Below are positions 8,955 to 16,785 of a stretch of DNA of 64,000 nucleotides, piece by piece. Position 1 is the stretch's first letter; each line of letters begins with the position of its first letter. Origin of the DNA: Phnomibacter ginsenosidimutans (GTDB lineage: Bacteria; Bacteroidota; Bacteroidia; Chitinophagales; Chitinophagaceae); assembly GCF_009740285.1 (NCBI RefSeq), contig NZ_CP046566.1, forward strand, positions 806,001 through 870,000, in the 5' to 3' direction. The translations under genes were made by a program, and so were the position numbers. Under the pieces are notes generated by a model. That model did not search any database and was not told the DNA's origin. It saw only the letters and a program-made list of their open reading frames with translations.

Positions 8955-9758
8955 TTAATTCAGCAGGCACAGAAATGAAGCGATGTGCTGAGCCGTGGCT
9001 GGAGTGTCTTCCAACATGCCCATATGGCCAATGCCCCGCATGATGTGTACCATCGATTGCTCTGGCAGATACACTTGTTGCAACACATCTTGCATGGGTA
9101 CGGCTTTGTCTTCATCGCCAACTAAAAAAAGAACGGGTACTTGTGATTGGCGCAATATTTCGGTACGGTCGGGGCGGGCTATCATGGCTTCGTAATAGGC
9201 TACTAACGCAGCTGCACTAAAGTCATTGCCTTGTTGAAATAATGTGTCTACCACTGCTGCATTTGTATCGACAAATGCCGGGGCAAACAAACCGGGGATA
9301 GCTGTTTTTAAAAATGCTTTGGCACCATTTTCCTGCATAAAAGTCATGGCTTTTCGGCGGTTCATTTTTTTCTCTTCGCTATCGGCAAAAGCTGTGCTGT
9401 GTATCAGGCCCATGCCATTGATTACTGCTGGTTGTTGCTCCATCATGGCCAGGGCAATGTAGCCGCCCATGCTATGGCCCAGTATGGTAAATGACGATAC
9501 TTGTTGTGCCTGCATCAATGCCAGTACGGCGGTAGCCATGGCATCAATACTGTTGCTGATGGTTGGTTGAAAAGGAGATGCACCACTACCCGGAAGGTCT
9601 GGTAAAAAATACTGATAGCCATCTGGCAGATGCGGCAGCAAAGCATCGAACACCCGGCTGTCTTCGCCAAAGCCATGCAGCAACACTACGGGCTTGCCAT
9701 TGCCGCTGCTGCGGAAAAAAATGGGTTGCTGCTGATAAAGAAACGAGCTTGTTTGCAT
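8955..9758 (-). CDS. Alpha/beta hydrolase
   Basis: 267 residues from the ATG at 9758 (MQTSSFLYQQQ), which lies five bases after the lnt stop, so the two genes are probably cotranscribed. The fold is shown by the oxyanion segment VVLLHGFGEDSRVF, the nucleophile elbow GHSMGG with Ser96, the acid loop VGDEDKAVP and the catalytic His in GIGHMGMLE. No signal peptide is seen, so it should be cytoplasmic. Substrate not predictable. Confidence 0.82.
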   Translation of the reverse strand: MQTSSFLYQQQPIFFRSSGNGKPVVLLHGFGEDSRVFDALLPHLPDGYQYFLPDLPGSGASPFQPTISNSIDAMATAVLALMQAQQVSSFTILGHSMGGYIALAMMEQQPAVINGMGLIHSTAFADSEEKKMNRRKAMTFMQENGAKAFLKTAIPGLFAPAFVDTNAAVVDTLFQQGNDFSAAALVAYYEAMIARPDRTEILRQSQVPVLFLVGDEDKAVPMQDVLQQVYLPEQSMVHIMRGIGHMGMLEDTPATAQHIASFLCLLN

Positions 9759-9763
9759 GGCAG

Positions 9764-11344
9764 TTAGTTGTGTCGGTTTTTCCAGCGTTTGTAGCATACC
9801 CACAAGAACAGTGCCACGGCCAGCGGCCATGCCAATCGGCTCATCCAGTCGCCATAGCGGGCATAAAAAGTGGGTTCGGTATTGGGGCTGATGTTTTGCT
9901 TGATCACGGCCTGTCTATCCCAGGGTTGAGCTTGTAGCACTTCGCCGGTAGGATTAATAAAACAACTGATGCCGGTATTGGCGCTGCGGGCTACCCACAA
10001 GCGGTTTTCAATGGCCCGCATACGGCTCATGCTCATGTGTTGCTGGTAGCCAGGTGTATTGCCCCACCAGCCATCGTTGGTAATAACGGTTAATACATTG
10101 GCGCCAGCCCGTACATAGTCAGTTACATAATTGCTGTAAATACTTTCGTAGCAAATGATGGGCGCTGCTGTATATGGATTGTTGCTACCGCCAAAGGCAA
10201 TAGCACTATCGCTGCGGCCGAGTGAGCCACTGATGCCACCAAAATCATCGAACAATTTACCCATAAAACCCAGCCAGCTGGGCAGGCCTTCCACACCGGG
10301 AACGAGCTTGGATTTATGATAGAGCACAGGCGGGTTATTACCCTGCAATGCCATGGCTGTATTAAAGGCTTCGTAATAACTGCCATCACTCATTTGGCGG
10401 GCACTGAATTTATGAGGATTGATATTGCCGTAAAATTTATAGCTATCAATGCCGGTTACAATCAGTAGTTGCGGATGCTGACGGGCAAAGGCATACAGCG
10501 GTTGAAACAGTGGTTCATCTTGTAGCTTATGCTCCCATGCCTGTGCAGGAATAGCCGTTTCGGGCCATACCAGCAGGCGGGTGTTGCTGTCTATTTTCGA
10601 TAGGCTCAAATCAATGAGCTGTTGCAATAGTTGTCCGGGTGGCTTAGTAAATTTTTCAGTGTAAGGCTCTACGTTGGGTTGTACCACAACCACATTGGGT
10701 TGCTCTGTTCTGCTGGTTGGTTCTTCGTAACGCTGGGCCAGTAAAGTAGAAACAATGATGGGACCAAAGAGCACCAACAGCCGCAGGTAAAAAACTGATT
10801 TCTTTTGGTAGTGCGGCAGTTTAAAATGTGGATAGACCGCGGCCACATTGAGCAGCAAAATCCAGAGGCTGCCACCGGTGGTGCCAGTGTATTCGTACCA
10901 CTGAATAAAAGGCGTCGCATTGGCCAAGGCATTGCCCAGTGTAAGCCAGGGCCAGCTCAGCTCCCAATTGTGGTGAATGTATTCGAACGTGAGCCAATAC
11001 AAAATGAAAGAGAGATAGCCAATAGCATCGCCGGCATGGCGGCGGGTAAACCGGAATGCCATGAGCGGAAAACACATGAGCAGACTGTTGGCAATAATGG
11101 CCCCGGCTGCTCCGGGTGGTGAGGCATTCCGGATCCACCAAGTGGTGCTGATATTCCAGATAAACATGTTGAGCCATACGAGCCAGAAGAAACGGCTATC
11201 GCTGCCAATGCGGCGTTCGAGCCACAGCAGTGGTACAAAAGCAAAGGCTATGAGAAAAGTGAGGATACTCATGGGCCATGCCGCAAACAGCAATATGCCT
11301 GTGAGCGGATAGAGCCATGCCTGTTTTACCATCGTTGGTTTCAT
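9764..11344 (-). CDS. lnt: Apolipoprotein N-acyltransferase
   Basis: 526 residues from the ATG at 11344. Several N-terminal membrane segments are followed by a periplasmic nitrilase-fold domain. The catalytic triad is visible: Glu262 in LLVWPETAIP, Lys344 in YHKSKLVPG and Cys398 in PIICYES. A last membrane segment is at the C-terminus (LAWPLAVALFLWVCYKRW). The enzyme adds the third acyl chain to the N-terminal cysteine of lipoproteins at the inner membrane, and this window alone encodes at least four candidate lipoproteins. First gene of a likely two-gene unit with the hydrolase. Confidence 0.9.
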   Translation of the reverse strand: MKPTMVKQAWLYPLTGILLFAAWPMSILTFLIAFAFVPLLWLERRIGSDSRFFWLVWLNMFIWNISTTWWIRNASPPGAAGAIIANSLLMCFPLMAFRFTRRHAGDAIGYLSFILYWLTFEYIHHNWELSWPWLTLGNALANATPFIQWYEYTGTTGGSLWILLLNVAAVYPHFKLPHYQKKSVFYLRLLVLFGPIIVSTLLAQRYEEPTSRTEQPNVVVVQPNVEPYTEKFTKPPGQLLQQLIDLSLSKIDSNTRLLVWPETAIPAQAWEHKLQDEPLFQPLYAFARQHPQLLIVTGIDSYKFYGNINPHKFSARQMSDGSYYEAFNTAMALQGNNPPVLYHKSKLVPGVEGLPSWLGFMGKLFDDFGGISGSLGRSDSAIAFGGSNNPYTAAPIICYESIYSNYVTDYVRAGANVLTVITNDGWWGNTPGYQQHMSMSRMRAIENRLWVARSANTGISCFINPTGEVLQAQPWDRQAVIKQNISPNTEPTFYARYGDWMSRLAWPLAVALFLWVCYKRWKNRHN

Positions 11345-11581
11345 GGCTACAAAAAAAGGCACTTGCCGCAAACCCCGTCGGCTTATTTGTAAATGCGTTT
11401 TGATGGGACACGGATGAATGGTACGCGGTTGTTGCGGAGGGGACGGATTGTCGCGGATTTTTTTGTTTTTCGTATCAACTACCTACGAATAACCAGCAAC
11501 TATTTTAAGCCACAGATGCACGGATTTTTCTGTCATCTACCATCCAACATCTAGCATCTTGTATTTACTAAAGCCCCAAAT
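11345..11581. repeat. Intergenic gap with a 7-bp-period array at 11533-11560
   Basis: The gap upstream of lnt holds no gene I can support. At 11533-11560 four 7-mers stand in phase (TCATCTA, CCATCCA, ACATCTA, GCATCTT). They belong to the same unit family as the arrays at 20544, 24337 and 39407. Just before lies a GCCACAGATGCACGG word, also a repeat-like phrase. Confidence 0.6.
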
Positions 11582-11616
11582 AAAAACACCTGACAGCTGG
11601 TAAAAACTGTCAGGTG
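11582..11616 (-). terminator. Intrinsic terminator of folE
   Basis: A perfect 10-bp stem (CACCTGACAG / CTGTCAGGTG) with a ten-base loop is followed, in the minus-strand direction, by a T-run. It lies 28 bases after the folE stop. An A-run on the other side means it may also act in the plus direction. Confidence 0.8.
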
Positions 11617-11643
11617 AAAAAAATAACGGATGGATGGTTGTGC

Positions 11644-12411
11644 TTAGCTATCCATTTTGCCAATGTAGTGCAGCAGCTCGTTCTTTTTGGCTTCGCTGCG
11701 GAAGGCGCCGCTGAAGTGGCTGGTCACCGTGGTGCTGGTTTGGTCTTTGATGCCACGGCTGCTCACACACATGTGGGCGGCATCAATAATCACAGCAATG
11801 TCTTCTGTTTGCAACACTTCTTTGAGGTGGTTGGCTATTTGCACGGTGAGGCGCTCCTGCACCTGTGGCCGCTTGGCAAAGTGCTGCACAATGCGGTTGA
11901 TTTTGCTGAGGCCAATCACTTTGCCATTGGAAATGTAGGCCACGTGTGCCTTGCCAATGATGGGTACAAAGTGATGCTCACAGTTGCTGTAGAAACTGAT
12001 GTTCTTTTCCACCAGCATTTCATTGTACTGATACTTGTTGTCGAACAGGGCAATCTTCGGCATGTTCTTGGGGTCGAGGCCGTTGAAGATTTCCTGTACA
12101 TACATTTTGGCAACGCGGCGGGGCGTACCCTTCAGGCTGTCGTCGGTCAGGTCGAGGCCGAGGGTGAGCATGATTTCGCGGAAGTGTCCTTCAATGATGT
12201 CCATCTTGCTCTCGTCGCTCAGGTCGAACGCATCGGGGCGCAGGGGTGTATCGTAGCTGGTAGCAATATGTTCGTCGCCAATTTCATCAATGGTGAGTTG
12301 GCCAATGCCGTCTACTTCTTTCATGTTGGCTAAGGTTTCAGCGGTTTCAAAACCGGTTTCTTCCAACACTTGCTTAGCCGGGGTATTCCACAAAGTTCCG
12401 TTCTGTTTCAT
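11644..12411 (-). CDS. folE: GTP cyclohydrolase I
   Basis: 255 residues from the ATG at 12411 (MKQNGTLW); a start seven codons earlier (12432) is also possible. The active-site zinc ligands are visible in SNCEHHFVPI and in HMCVSSRG, and the substrate loop GLSKINRIVQHFAKRPQ is complete. The N-terminal extension of about 80 residues before the core is longer than in many bacterial enzymes. The enzyme turns GTP into 7,8-dihydroneopterin triphosphate, the substrate of the PTPS-type enzyme encoded just upstream, whose 3' end overlaps this gene by about 38 bases; the pair is almost certainly cotranscribed. Confidence 0.92.
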   Translation of the reverse strand: MKQNGTLWNTPAKQVLEETGFETAETLANMKEVDGIGQLTIDEIGDEHIATSYDTPLRPDAFDLSDESKMDIIEGHFREIMLTLGLDLTDDSLKGTPRRVAKMYVQEIFNGLDPKNMPKIALFDNKYQYNEMLVEKNISFYSNCEHHFVPIIGKAHVAYISNGKVIGLSKINRIVQHFAKRPQVQERLTVQIANHLKEVLQTEDIAVIIDAAHMCVSSRGIKDQTSTTVTSHFSGAFRSEAKKNELLHYIGKMDS

Positions 12412-12782
12412 ACAATCTGATTTTAAGGTCATGCGATGGATCGATATGTGGCCGTAGCAGTTGATAAATCACCACTACTATATTTTCGGCCGTAGGAATG
12501 AGGTTTACAAAAGCATCAGTGTCGAGGTTCAGGTTTTTGTGATCGAAACGCTGGTGTACTTCCCGCTCGATCAGGTCGCTCAGTACTTTCATGTCTATCA
12601 CATAGCCGGTTTTGGGGTCAATCTCTCCCGTTACCTGCACAATCAATTCATAGTTGTGCCCATGGTAGTTGGGGTAATTGCATTTACCAAAAATGGCGGC
12701 GTTCTCCCTCTGCCGTCAGCGCCGGATTGTGCAGGCGATGCGCAGCATTGAAGTGTTCTTTTCTGAACACAGATACTCTCAT
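12374..12782 (-). pseudogene. 6-pyruvoyl-tetrahydropterin synthase-like protein, frameshifted
   Basis: An ATG at 12780-12782 starts MRVSVFRKEHFNAAHRLHNP, the zinc-binding N-terminus of the PTPS/QueD family. Removing one base from the CCC at 12706-12708 (GGG in the gene) continues into FGKCNYPNYHGHNYE and then the intact C-terminal half. The repaired product has 135 residues, the same length as the paralogue at 13190. The spacing Cys-x5-HGH is that of tetrahydrobiopterin-forming PTPS, not the Cys-x3-HGH of QueD. It overlaps folE and should act on its product. The frameshift may be a sequencing error. Confidence 0.78.
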
Positions 12783-13177
12783 AGAAATCTTGTTTTCGGT
12801 ATCAACACTGTTTTCCTGAAGTAGAAAACCAAGGACTTTGCTGGCTTAAAAGTGTGTTAAGCACCGGCAAAGCCGTCAACAGATTGCGCAGCATGCTACC
12901 GGCTAATACTACAATGTTGCGAAAAAAAGGTTGAAGCAGCGGGAAAAAAGCTTGTTAAGAGTAGCGGAAGGATGACGACCGACCACCGCCGACCGCCGAC
13001 CGATGATATTCGTATCCGGACTACTGACTTTCCGCCTTTCGGTCTTTCTGTCTTTTGCCTCTCCCGGCCTCTCCAAAGGAGAGGTGACGTAAGGTGGGGC
13101 GGTTTCTCCGGACTCCAGACTTCCGGTCTTTCGGACTTTCTTCCAAATCAGCCATCGTACATCCCGCATCCGCTTTC
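12783..13177. repeat. Intergenic region with three short-period arrays and a hairpin
   Basis: No credible gene is seen in these 395 bases. The left third has no feature. Three arrays follow: 12974-13001 with 7-bp period (GACGACC, GACCACC, GCCGACC twice), 13025-13056 with 8-bp period (TGACTTTC, CGCCTTTC, GGTCTTTC, TGTCTTTT) and 13109-13140 with 8-bp period (CGGACTCC, AGACTTCC, GGTCTTTC, GGACTTTC). Between the last two lies a hairpin CCTCTCC-AAA-GGAGAGG at 13069-13085. The region separates the divergently transcribed pterin genes. Confidence 0.7.
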
Positions 13178-13185
13178 TACCTTTG
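13178..13185 (+). promoter_or_regulatory. Bacteroidota-type -7 box (TACCTTTG)
   Basis: Exact TAnnTTTG match ending only four bases before the ATG at 13190. No convincing -33 TTG is seen at the standard distance. If used, the transcript would start at or within a few bases of the start codon. Confidence 0.42.
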
Positions 13186-13189
13186 CCGC

Positions 13190-13597
13190 ATGGTATACCT
13201 AACTCGGGTGGAACACTTCAACGCAGCCCACAAACTATACAATCCCGCATGGAGCCGGGAGCAAAATGAGGCTACGTTTGGCCCTTGTGCCAATGAAAAC
13301 TGGCATGGCCACAACTATGAAATTCATGTAACCGTAAAAGGCCGGCCCGATGCGGACACGGGTTTTATTATGGATGTAAAAGCCCTGAGCAAGCTCATCA
13401 AAGAGCATGTGCTCGATCCGCTGGATCACCAAAACCTGAACATTGACGTGCCTTGGCTGGCGGGCAAAATGTGCAGCACCGAAGTGCTGGCCGAAGCCAT
13501 TTGGCAGCAACTGGCACCGCACATAAGCGGTTGCACATTGCACCAAATTCGCCTCTACGAAACGCCCCGCATTTATGTGGACTACTTTGGCGAATAA
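13190..13597 (+). CDS. 6-pyruvoyl-tetrahydropterin synthase-like protein (second copy)
   Basis: 135 residues from the ATG at 13190 (MVYLTRVEHFNAAHK); the frame is open further upstream but through repeat DNA. HFNAAH and HGHNYE supply the three zinc histidines, and FGPCANENWHGH has the Cys-x5-HGH spacing of tetrahydropterin-forming PTPS. The Asp/His relay (LDHQNLN) and the substrate-binding Glu (YETPRIY) are present. It is a paralogue of the frameshifted gene at 12374-12782, on the opposite strand across a 400-bp gap. The two may have split roles, for example tetrahydrobiopterin and a deazapurine intermediate; this is inference. Confidence 0.85.
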   Translation: MVYLTRVEHFNAAHKLYNPAWSREQNEATFGPCANENWHGHNYEIHVTVKGRPDADTGFIMDVKALSKLIKEHVLDPLDHQNLNIDVPWLAGKMCSTEVLAEAIWQQLAPHISGCTLHQIRLYETPRIYVDYFGE

Positions 13598-13625
13598 AAC
13601 AGATTTTCGCAATCAATTATTAGCC

Positions 13626-13925
13626 ATGCCCATTAGTACAGAAGAACGCCGTTTTATCCGCAACTGGGAAGAACAACGCAAGGGTGGCAAAGCCACGTTT
13701 GTAGCCATTTACACTTTTGGCTATTTTATCATCCTGTTTATGATGGGCGTGGCCGTCGGGCTGTTTTCTGGCCTGCGGTTTATTTCTATCCCGCTTATTT
13801 CGGGGCTGGCTGCTGTAGCATTGGTGGGTGCCGTAGTACTCAGCTTTTGGCAATGGCAGCGCCACCAAAAAAAGTTTGCCCGCATCATTCAGCGGGAAAT
13901 TGCCGAAGGCGATCAGCAGGCTTAA
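13626..13925 (+). CDS. Small membrane protein, two transmembrane segments
   Basis: 99 residues from the ATG at 13626 (MPISTEERRFIRNWEEQRKGG); an earlier in-frame start at 13575 would overlap the end of the pterin gene. A charged N-terminus is followed by two hydrophobic segments (YTFGYFIILFMMGVAVGLF and ISGLAAVALVGAVVLSFW) and a basic cytoplasmic tail (RHQKKFARIIQRE). It follows the PTPS-like gene by 28 bases and is likely in its transcript. Its stop overlaps the convergent DCC gene. Function unknown. Confidence 0.68.
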   Translation: MPISTEERRFIRNWEEQRKGGKATFVAIYTFGYFIILFMMGVAVGLFSGLRFISIPLISGLAAVALVGAVVLSFWQWQRHQKKFARIIQREIAEGDQQA

Positions 13926-14334
13926 TCGAGAAAACGACTGCGCCACTCCGGCCGGGGCAACCAGCATTCATTTTTGTGGCCAAACCAGCGATAGCGGTTG
14001 CGGGCCACCAGATTGTACAGCATCACGAAGGAAACGCGGCACCACTATCAACGGGTACAACCACTTATAACCCCGCAGGTGCCGGGCGGCCCGCAGCGCA
14101 GCGGTAGAGCGGGTGTACACCACGCCATCTTCTATCAGTACAAAAGAATTGAAATCGGTGAGCGGAAGTCCATGCTGCTGCAGCAATTGCTGGCCGGCAG
14201 CACCTTGCAGCGAAGCAAACTGAAAATAACCCGCAGCATCGTGTGTGAGTACCTGCTGCACACTGCTTGCTGCAGAGGTTGCATACACCATCAAACAAAA
14301 TAATGGCCCGTGCCGAAGAATTGTTGCTGCTCAT
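13922..14334 (-). pseudogene. DCC-family (DUF393) thiol-disulfide oxidoreductase-like protein, two frameshifts
   Basis: The N-terminus AIILFDGVCNLCS carries the DxxCxxC signature that names the DCC family. One extra base in the TT at 14267-14268 breaks the frame; the next frame continues SVQQVLTHDAAGYFQFASLQG and so on. A second break near 14014-14018, best explained by loss of two bases from a GTATAC, restores the usual ending YNLVARNRYRWFGHKNEC. The repaired length is about 137 residues, normal for the family. Because the second lesion is not a homopolymer change, this is the best candidate here for a truly broken gene. Its stop overlaps the gene at 13626-13925. Confidence 0.72.
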
Positions 14335-14499
14335 ACACCAAAGATATCAGCCAAACCAACGGCACCGATACCCTGTAATACGGATTTTATGGTAATGAAA
14401 ACACATGTCTCATCGGAATAAAGATGAACCATGCTGCAATCGTTCAATAGCGGATGCTATTCAAAAAGCATTCATCTTAGCACCGCATTCCACTACCAC

Positions 14500-15655
14500 A
14501 TGAAAAAGTTCCTGAAAATTACCGGCGGGGTACTGGCCATTGTTGCCATCCTGTTTTTTGCATTGGCACCGGGCATTATCGACCGCTCCAAAAACAAAGT
14601 GAGCATCAAAGGTCCCTTTGCCAAAAACAGCTGGTACGATTCCATTCCGTTCATTGCCGATTTGCATTGCGATGCCCTGCTCTGGGACCGCAACCTGCTC
14701 AAAGAAAGTGATCACGGCCATGTAGACATTCCCCGCATGCAGCAAGCCAACATGGCTTTGCAGGTTTTTACGGTGGTAAGCAAAGTTCCGGCTGGCATCA
14801 ACATTGAGCAAAACGATGCCAGCTCCGACCAAATAGGGCTTGCTCAGTTTTGCGCAGCTGCGGTCGCCATCGTGTTGGTTTGGAGTAAAAGAAAGAGCCC
14901 TCGGTCAGTGCCAAAACCTGCACGATTTTGCCGCCGCTTCCAATGGTGTGTTTCGGGTCATTACGAATCAAACCCAACTGCAACAATACCTGCAAGACCG
15001 TGCCGCCAACCGCCAGCTTACAGCGGGTATGCTGGGCCTCGAAGGGGCGCATTGCTTGGAAAATGACCTCAGCAACCTCGACCTTTTTTACAAAGCTGGT
15101 GTACGTTACATCGGGTTAACGCATTTCTTCGACAATGAATGGGCGGGCTCGGCACATGGTATGCAAAAAGGCGGTCTTACGCCCAAGGGCCGGCAACTGC
15201 TTCGCAAAATGGACAGCCTGCACATGATAGTGGATTTGGCACATGCATCGCCGCAAACCATCAGCGATGTGCTGACAGAACACAATGGACCTGTATTGGT
15301 GTCACACACTGGCGTACGTGGCGTATGTGATAACCAACGCAACCTGAGCGATGCACAGATAGATGCGATTGGCCGCCGCAACGGGCTCATTGGTATTGGC
15401 CTGTGGGAAACCGCCGTGTGTGGCAAGGATGCCGTGGCTACTGCCAAAAGCATTCGCTATGTGGCCGATAGAATTGGGGTAGATAAAGTGGCCCTTGGCT
15501 CCGATTGGGATGGTGCATTCGAAATGCACTTCGCCGTAACGGGCACACCGCTGATTGTAACGGCACTGCAGCAGCAAGGCTTCTCCCGCTCCGAAATAGA
15601 ACAGATCATGGGTGGTAACATACGGGCATTTATGCTGCGCAATTTGCCGAAGTAG
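14500..15655 (+). pseudogene. Membrane dipeptidase (peptidase M19), single-base frameshift
   Basis: The first frame from the ATG at 14500 has an N-terminal membrane anchor (ITGGVLAIVAILFFALAPG) and the metal-binding IADLHCDAL. One extra G in the GGG at 14836-14838 breaks it; the second frame resumes LLSFAQLRSP and holds the rest of the amidohydrolase barrel, including MLGLEGAHCL, LTHFFDNEWAGS, DLAHAS, VSHTGVRGVC and GSDWDGAF. The repaired product has about 384 residues. M19 enzymes are zinc dipeptidases; this one should face the periplasm on a single anchor. The break is probably a consensus error. Confidence 0.8.
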
Positions 15656-15670
15656 GGCGGGAGGTTTTTC

Positions 15671-15833
15671 GCACAGAGGACACAGAGTGCACGGAGGTTT
15701 TGTGGCCTTCGGCAAAACAGCTTTGCGTACACTGTTTCGCAGCGGTTTAAACGGGAGATTTATTTCGCACAACTTGTCCCGCAGCAGGCGGGAGAGGACG
15801 CAGAGACCACGGAGGTTTTGTGGCCTTCGGCAA
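15671..15833. repeat. Two copies of a 9-bp-period array plus shared tail
   Basis: At 15671-15697 three 9-mers are in phase (GCACAGAGG, ACACAGAGT, GCACGGAGG); at 15788-15814 a related set recurs (GCGGGAGAG, GACGCAGAG, ACCACGGAG). Both run into the same tail of about 24 bases, at 15691-15714 and 15809-15833, reading GGTTTTGTGGCCTTCGGCAA at its end. The block follows the dipeptidase stop. Confidence 0.75.
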
Positions 15834-15935
15834 TGAAGTGGAGGTAAATGTGCTAGCTAATTATTGCCACACATTACTTAGCATCTTTGTGTCTTTGCGT
15901 TGAATTTCATTTTTCGAAACGCGGTTTACTCGTTT

Positions 15936-15970
15936 CTGCTTTCAGCCTTAAGCTTTTTGCTTTCCGCTTT
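15936..15970. repeat. 7-bp-period array, five units
   Basis: Five 7-mers in exact phase: CTGCTTT, CAGCCTT, AAGCTTT, TTGCTTT, CCGCTTT. The array ends nine bases before the stop codon of the DUF2238 gene on the minus strand. Together with the 9-bp arrays it fills the 324-bp gap between 15656 and 15979, in which I see no gene. Confidence 0.78.
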
Positions 15971-15979
15971 GTTGAAAAA

Positions 15980-16627
15980 CTATTGCTCGTACACTTTAAA
16001 CACCCGCTTGATAATGGATACAATAGTAGTAGCCAGAATGGCACCGGAGAAGGCCAGAAAAATATCTTTCTGTGCATCCCACACATCGCCCTGCGTACCG
16101 AGGTAGGCATCGCCCTGTGCTGTAAAAAAGATATCGGCCACAGCCCATTCAATCAGTTCATAAAAAGCCGATACCGACAAGGTAATTTCAATGGGCAGCA
16201 CCCACGATACACCCTTGGGATAGCCCACCCATTTCAAAAACATTTCCCGCATGGGGTAGGCCAGCAAAAAACCAAAGCTAAAATGTACAATGCGATCGTA
16301 GTGATTGCGGCTCGTATCAAACACGTCCTGCAGCCAGTAGCCCAGCGGGTTTTCGGCATAGGTGTACTTGCTGCCATACACATGCAGGCACAGGTACACA
16401 GCTATCAGCAGGTACGAGGTATCGCTAAACTGATAGCGGCGATAGCTGAGCAACAAAAAACCGACAAACAAAAACGTGAGGGTGTTTTCGAGCAGCCAGT
16501 TGCTCATGTCGGTAGTGCCCAGCAGGGTGCTTACCCAAATGGCAAAAAAGATAACCATGAAAGCCCACAGCCAATAGTTGCTGCGCAAGGGCGTACGGGT
16601 TGGAGAGATGGCAATGGTGAATGGCAT
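15980..16627 (-). CDS. DUF2238 (YjdF-like) integral membrane protein
   Basis: 215 residues from the ATG at 16627 (MPFTIAISPTRTPLR). Several membrane segments are evident, and the conserved DUF2238 features are the acidic/aromatic stretch YGSKYTYAENPLG, then DRIVHFSFGFLLAYP and YELIEWAVA with Glu residues inside the membrane region. Family members are widespread but not functionally defined. It is divergent from the lipoprotein gene at 16786. Confidence 0.75.
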   Translation of the reverse strand: MPFTIAISPTRTPLRSNYWLWAFMVIFFAIWVSTLLGTTDMSNWLLENTLTFLFVGFLLLSYRRYQFSDTSYLLIAVYLCLHVYGSKYTYAENPLGYWLQDVFDTSRNHYDRIVHFSFGFLLAYPMREMFLKWVGYPKGVSWVLPIEITLSVSAFYELIEWAVADIFFTAQGDAYLGTQGDVWDAQKDIFLAFSGAILATTIVSIIKRVFKVYEQ

Positions 16628-16785
16628 AAACGTAAAAAGATGGGTAACGAAAGTAGGTAATGAAGAAGACAAGAGGAGGGACTTCGTTAAACTTCTGTTA
16701 ACCGGTGATAGGCTACCCAACGCTTTTGTGCAAGCCCGGGGTATTGCTATTGTTCAATCGATTCATAACACACAAAAACATCACC

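Noticed and set aside
13069-13085. Hairpin CCTCTCC-AAA-GGAGAGG as a terminator
   Set aside because: No T-run follows on either strand and no gene ends nearby; it is listed only as part of the repeat region.
12909-13169. 86-codon minus-strand frame between the two pterin genes
   Set aside because: It is encoded by the short-period repeat arrays and has no family resemblance.
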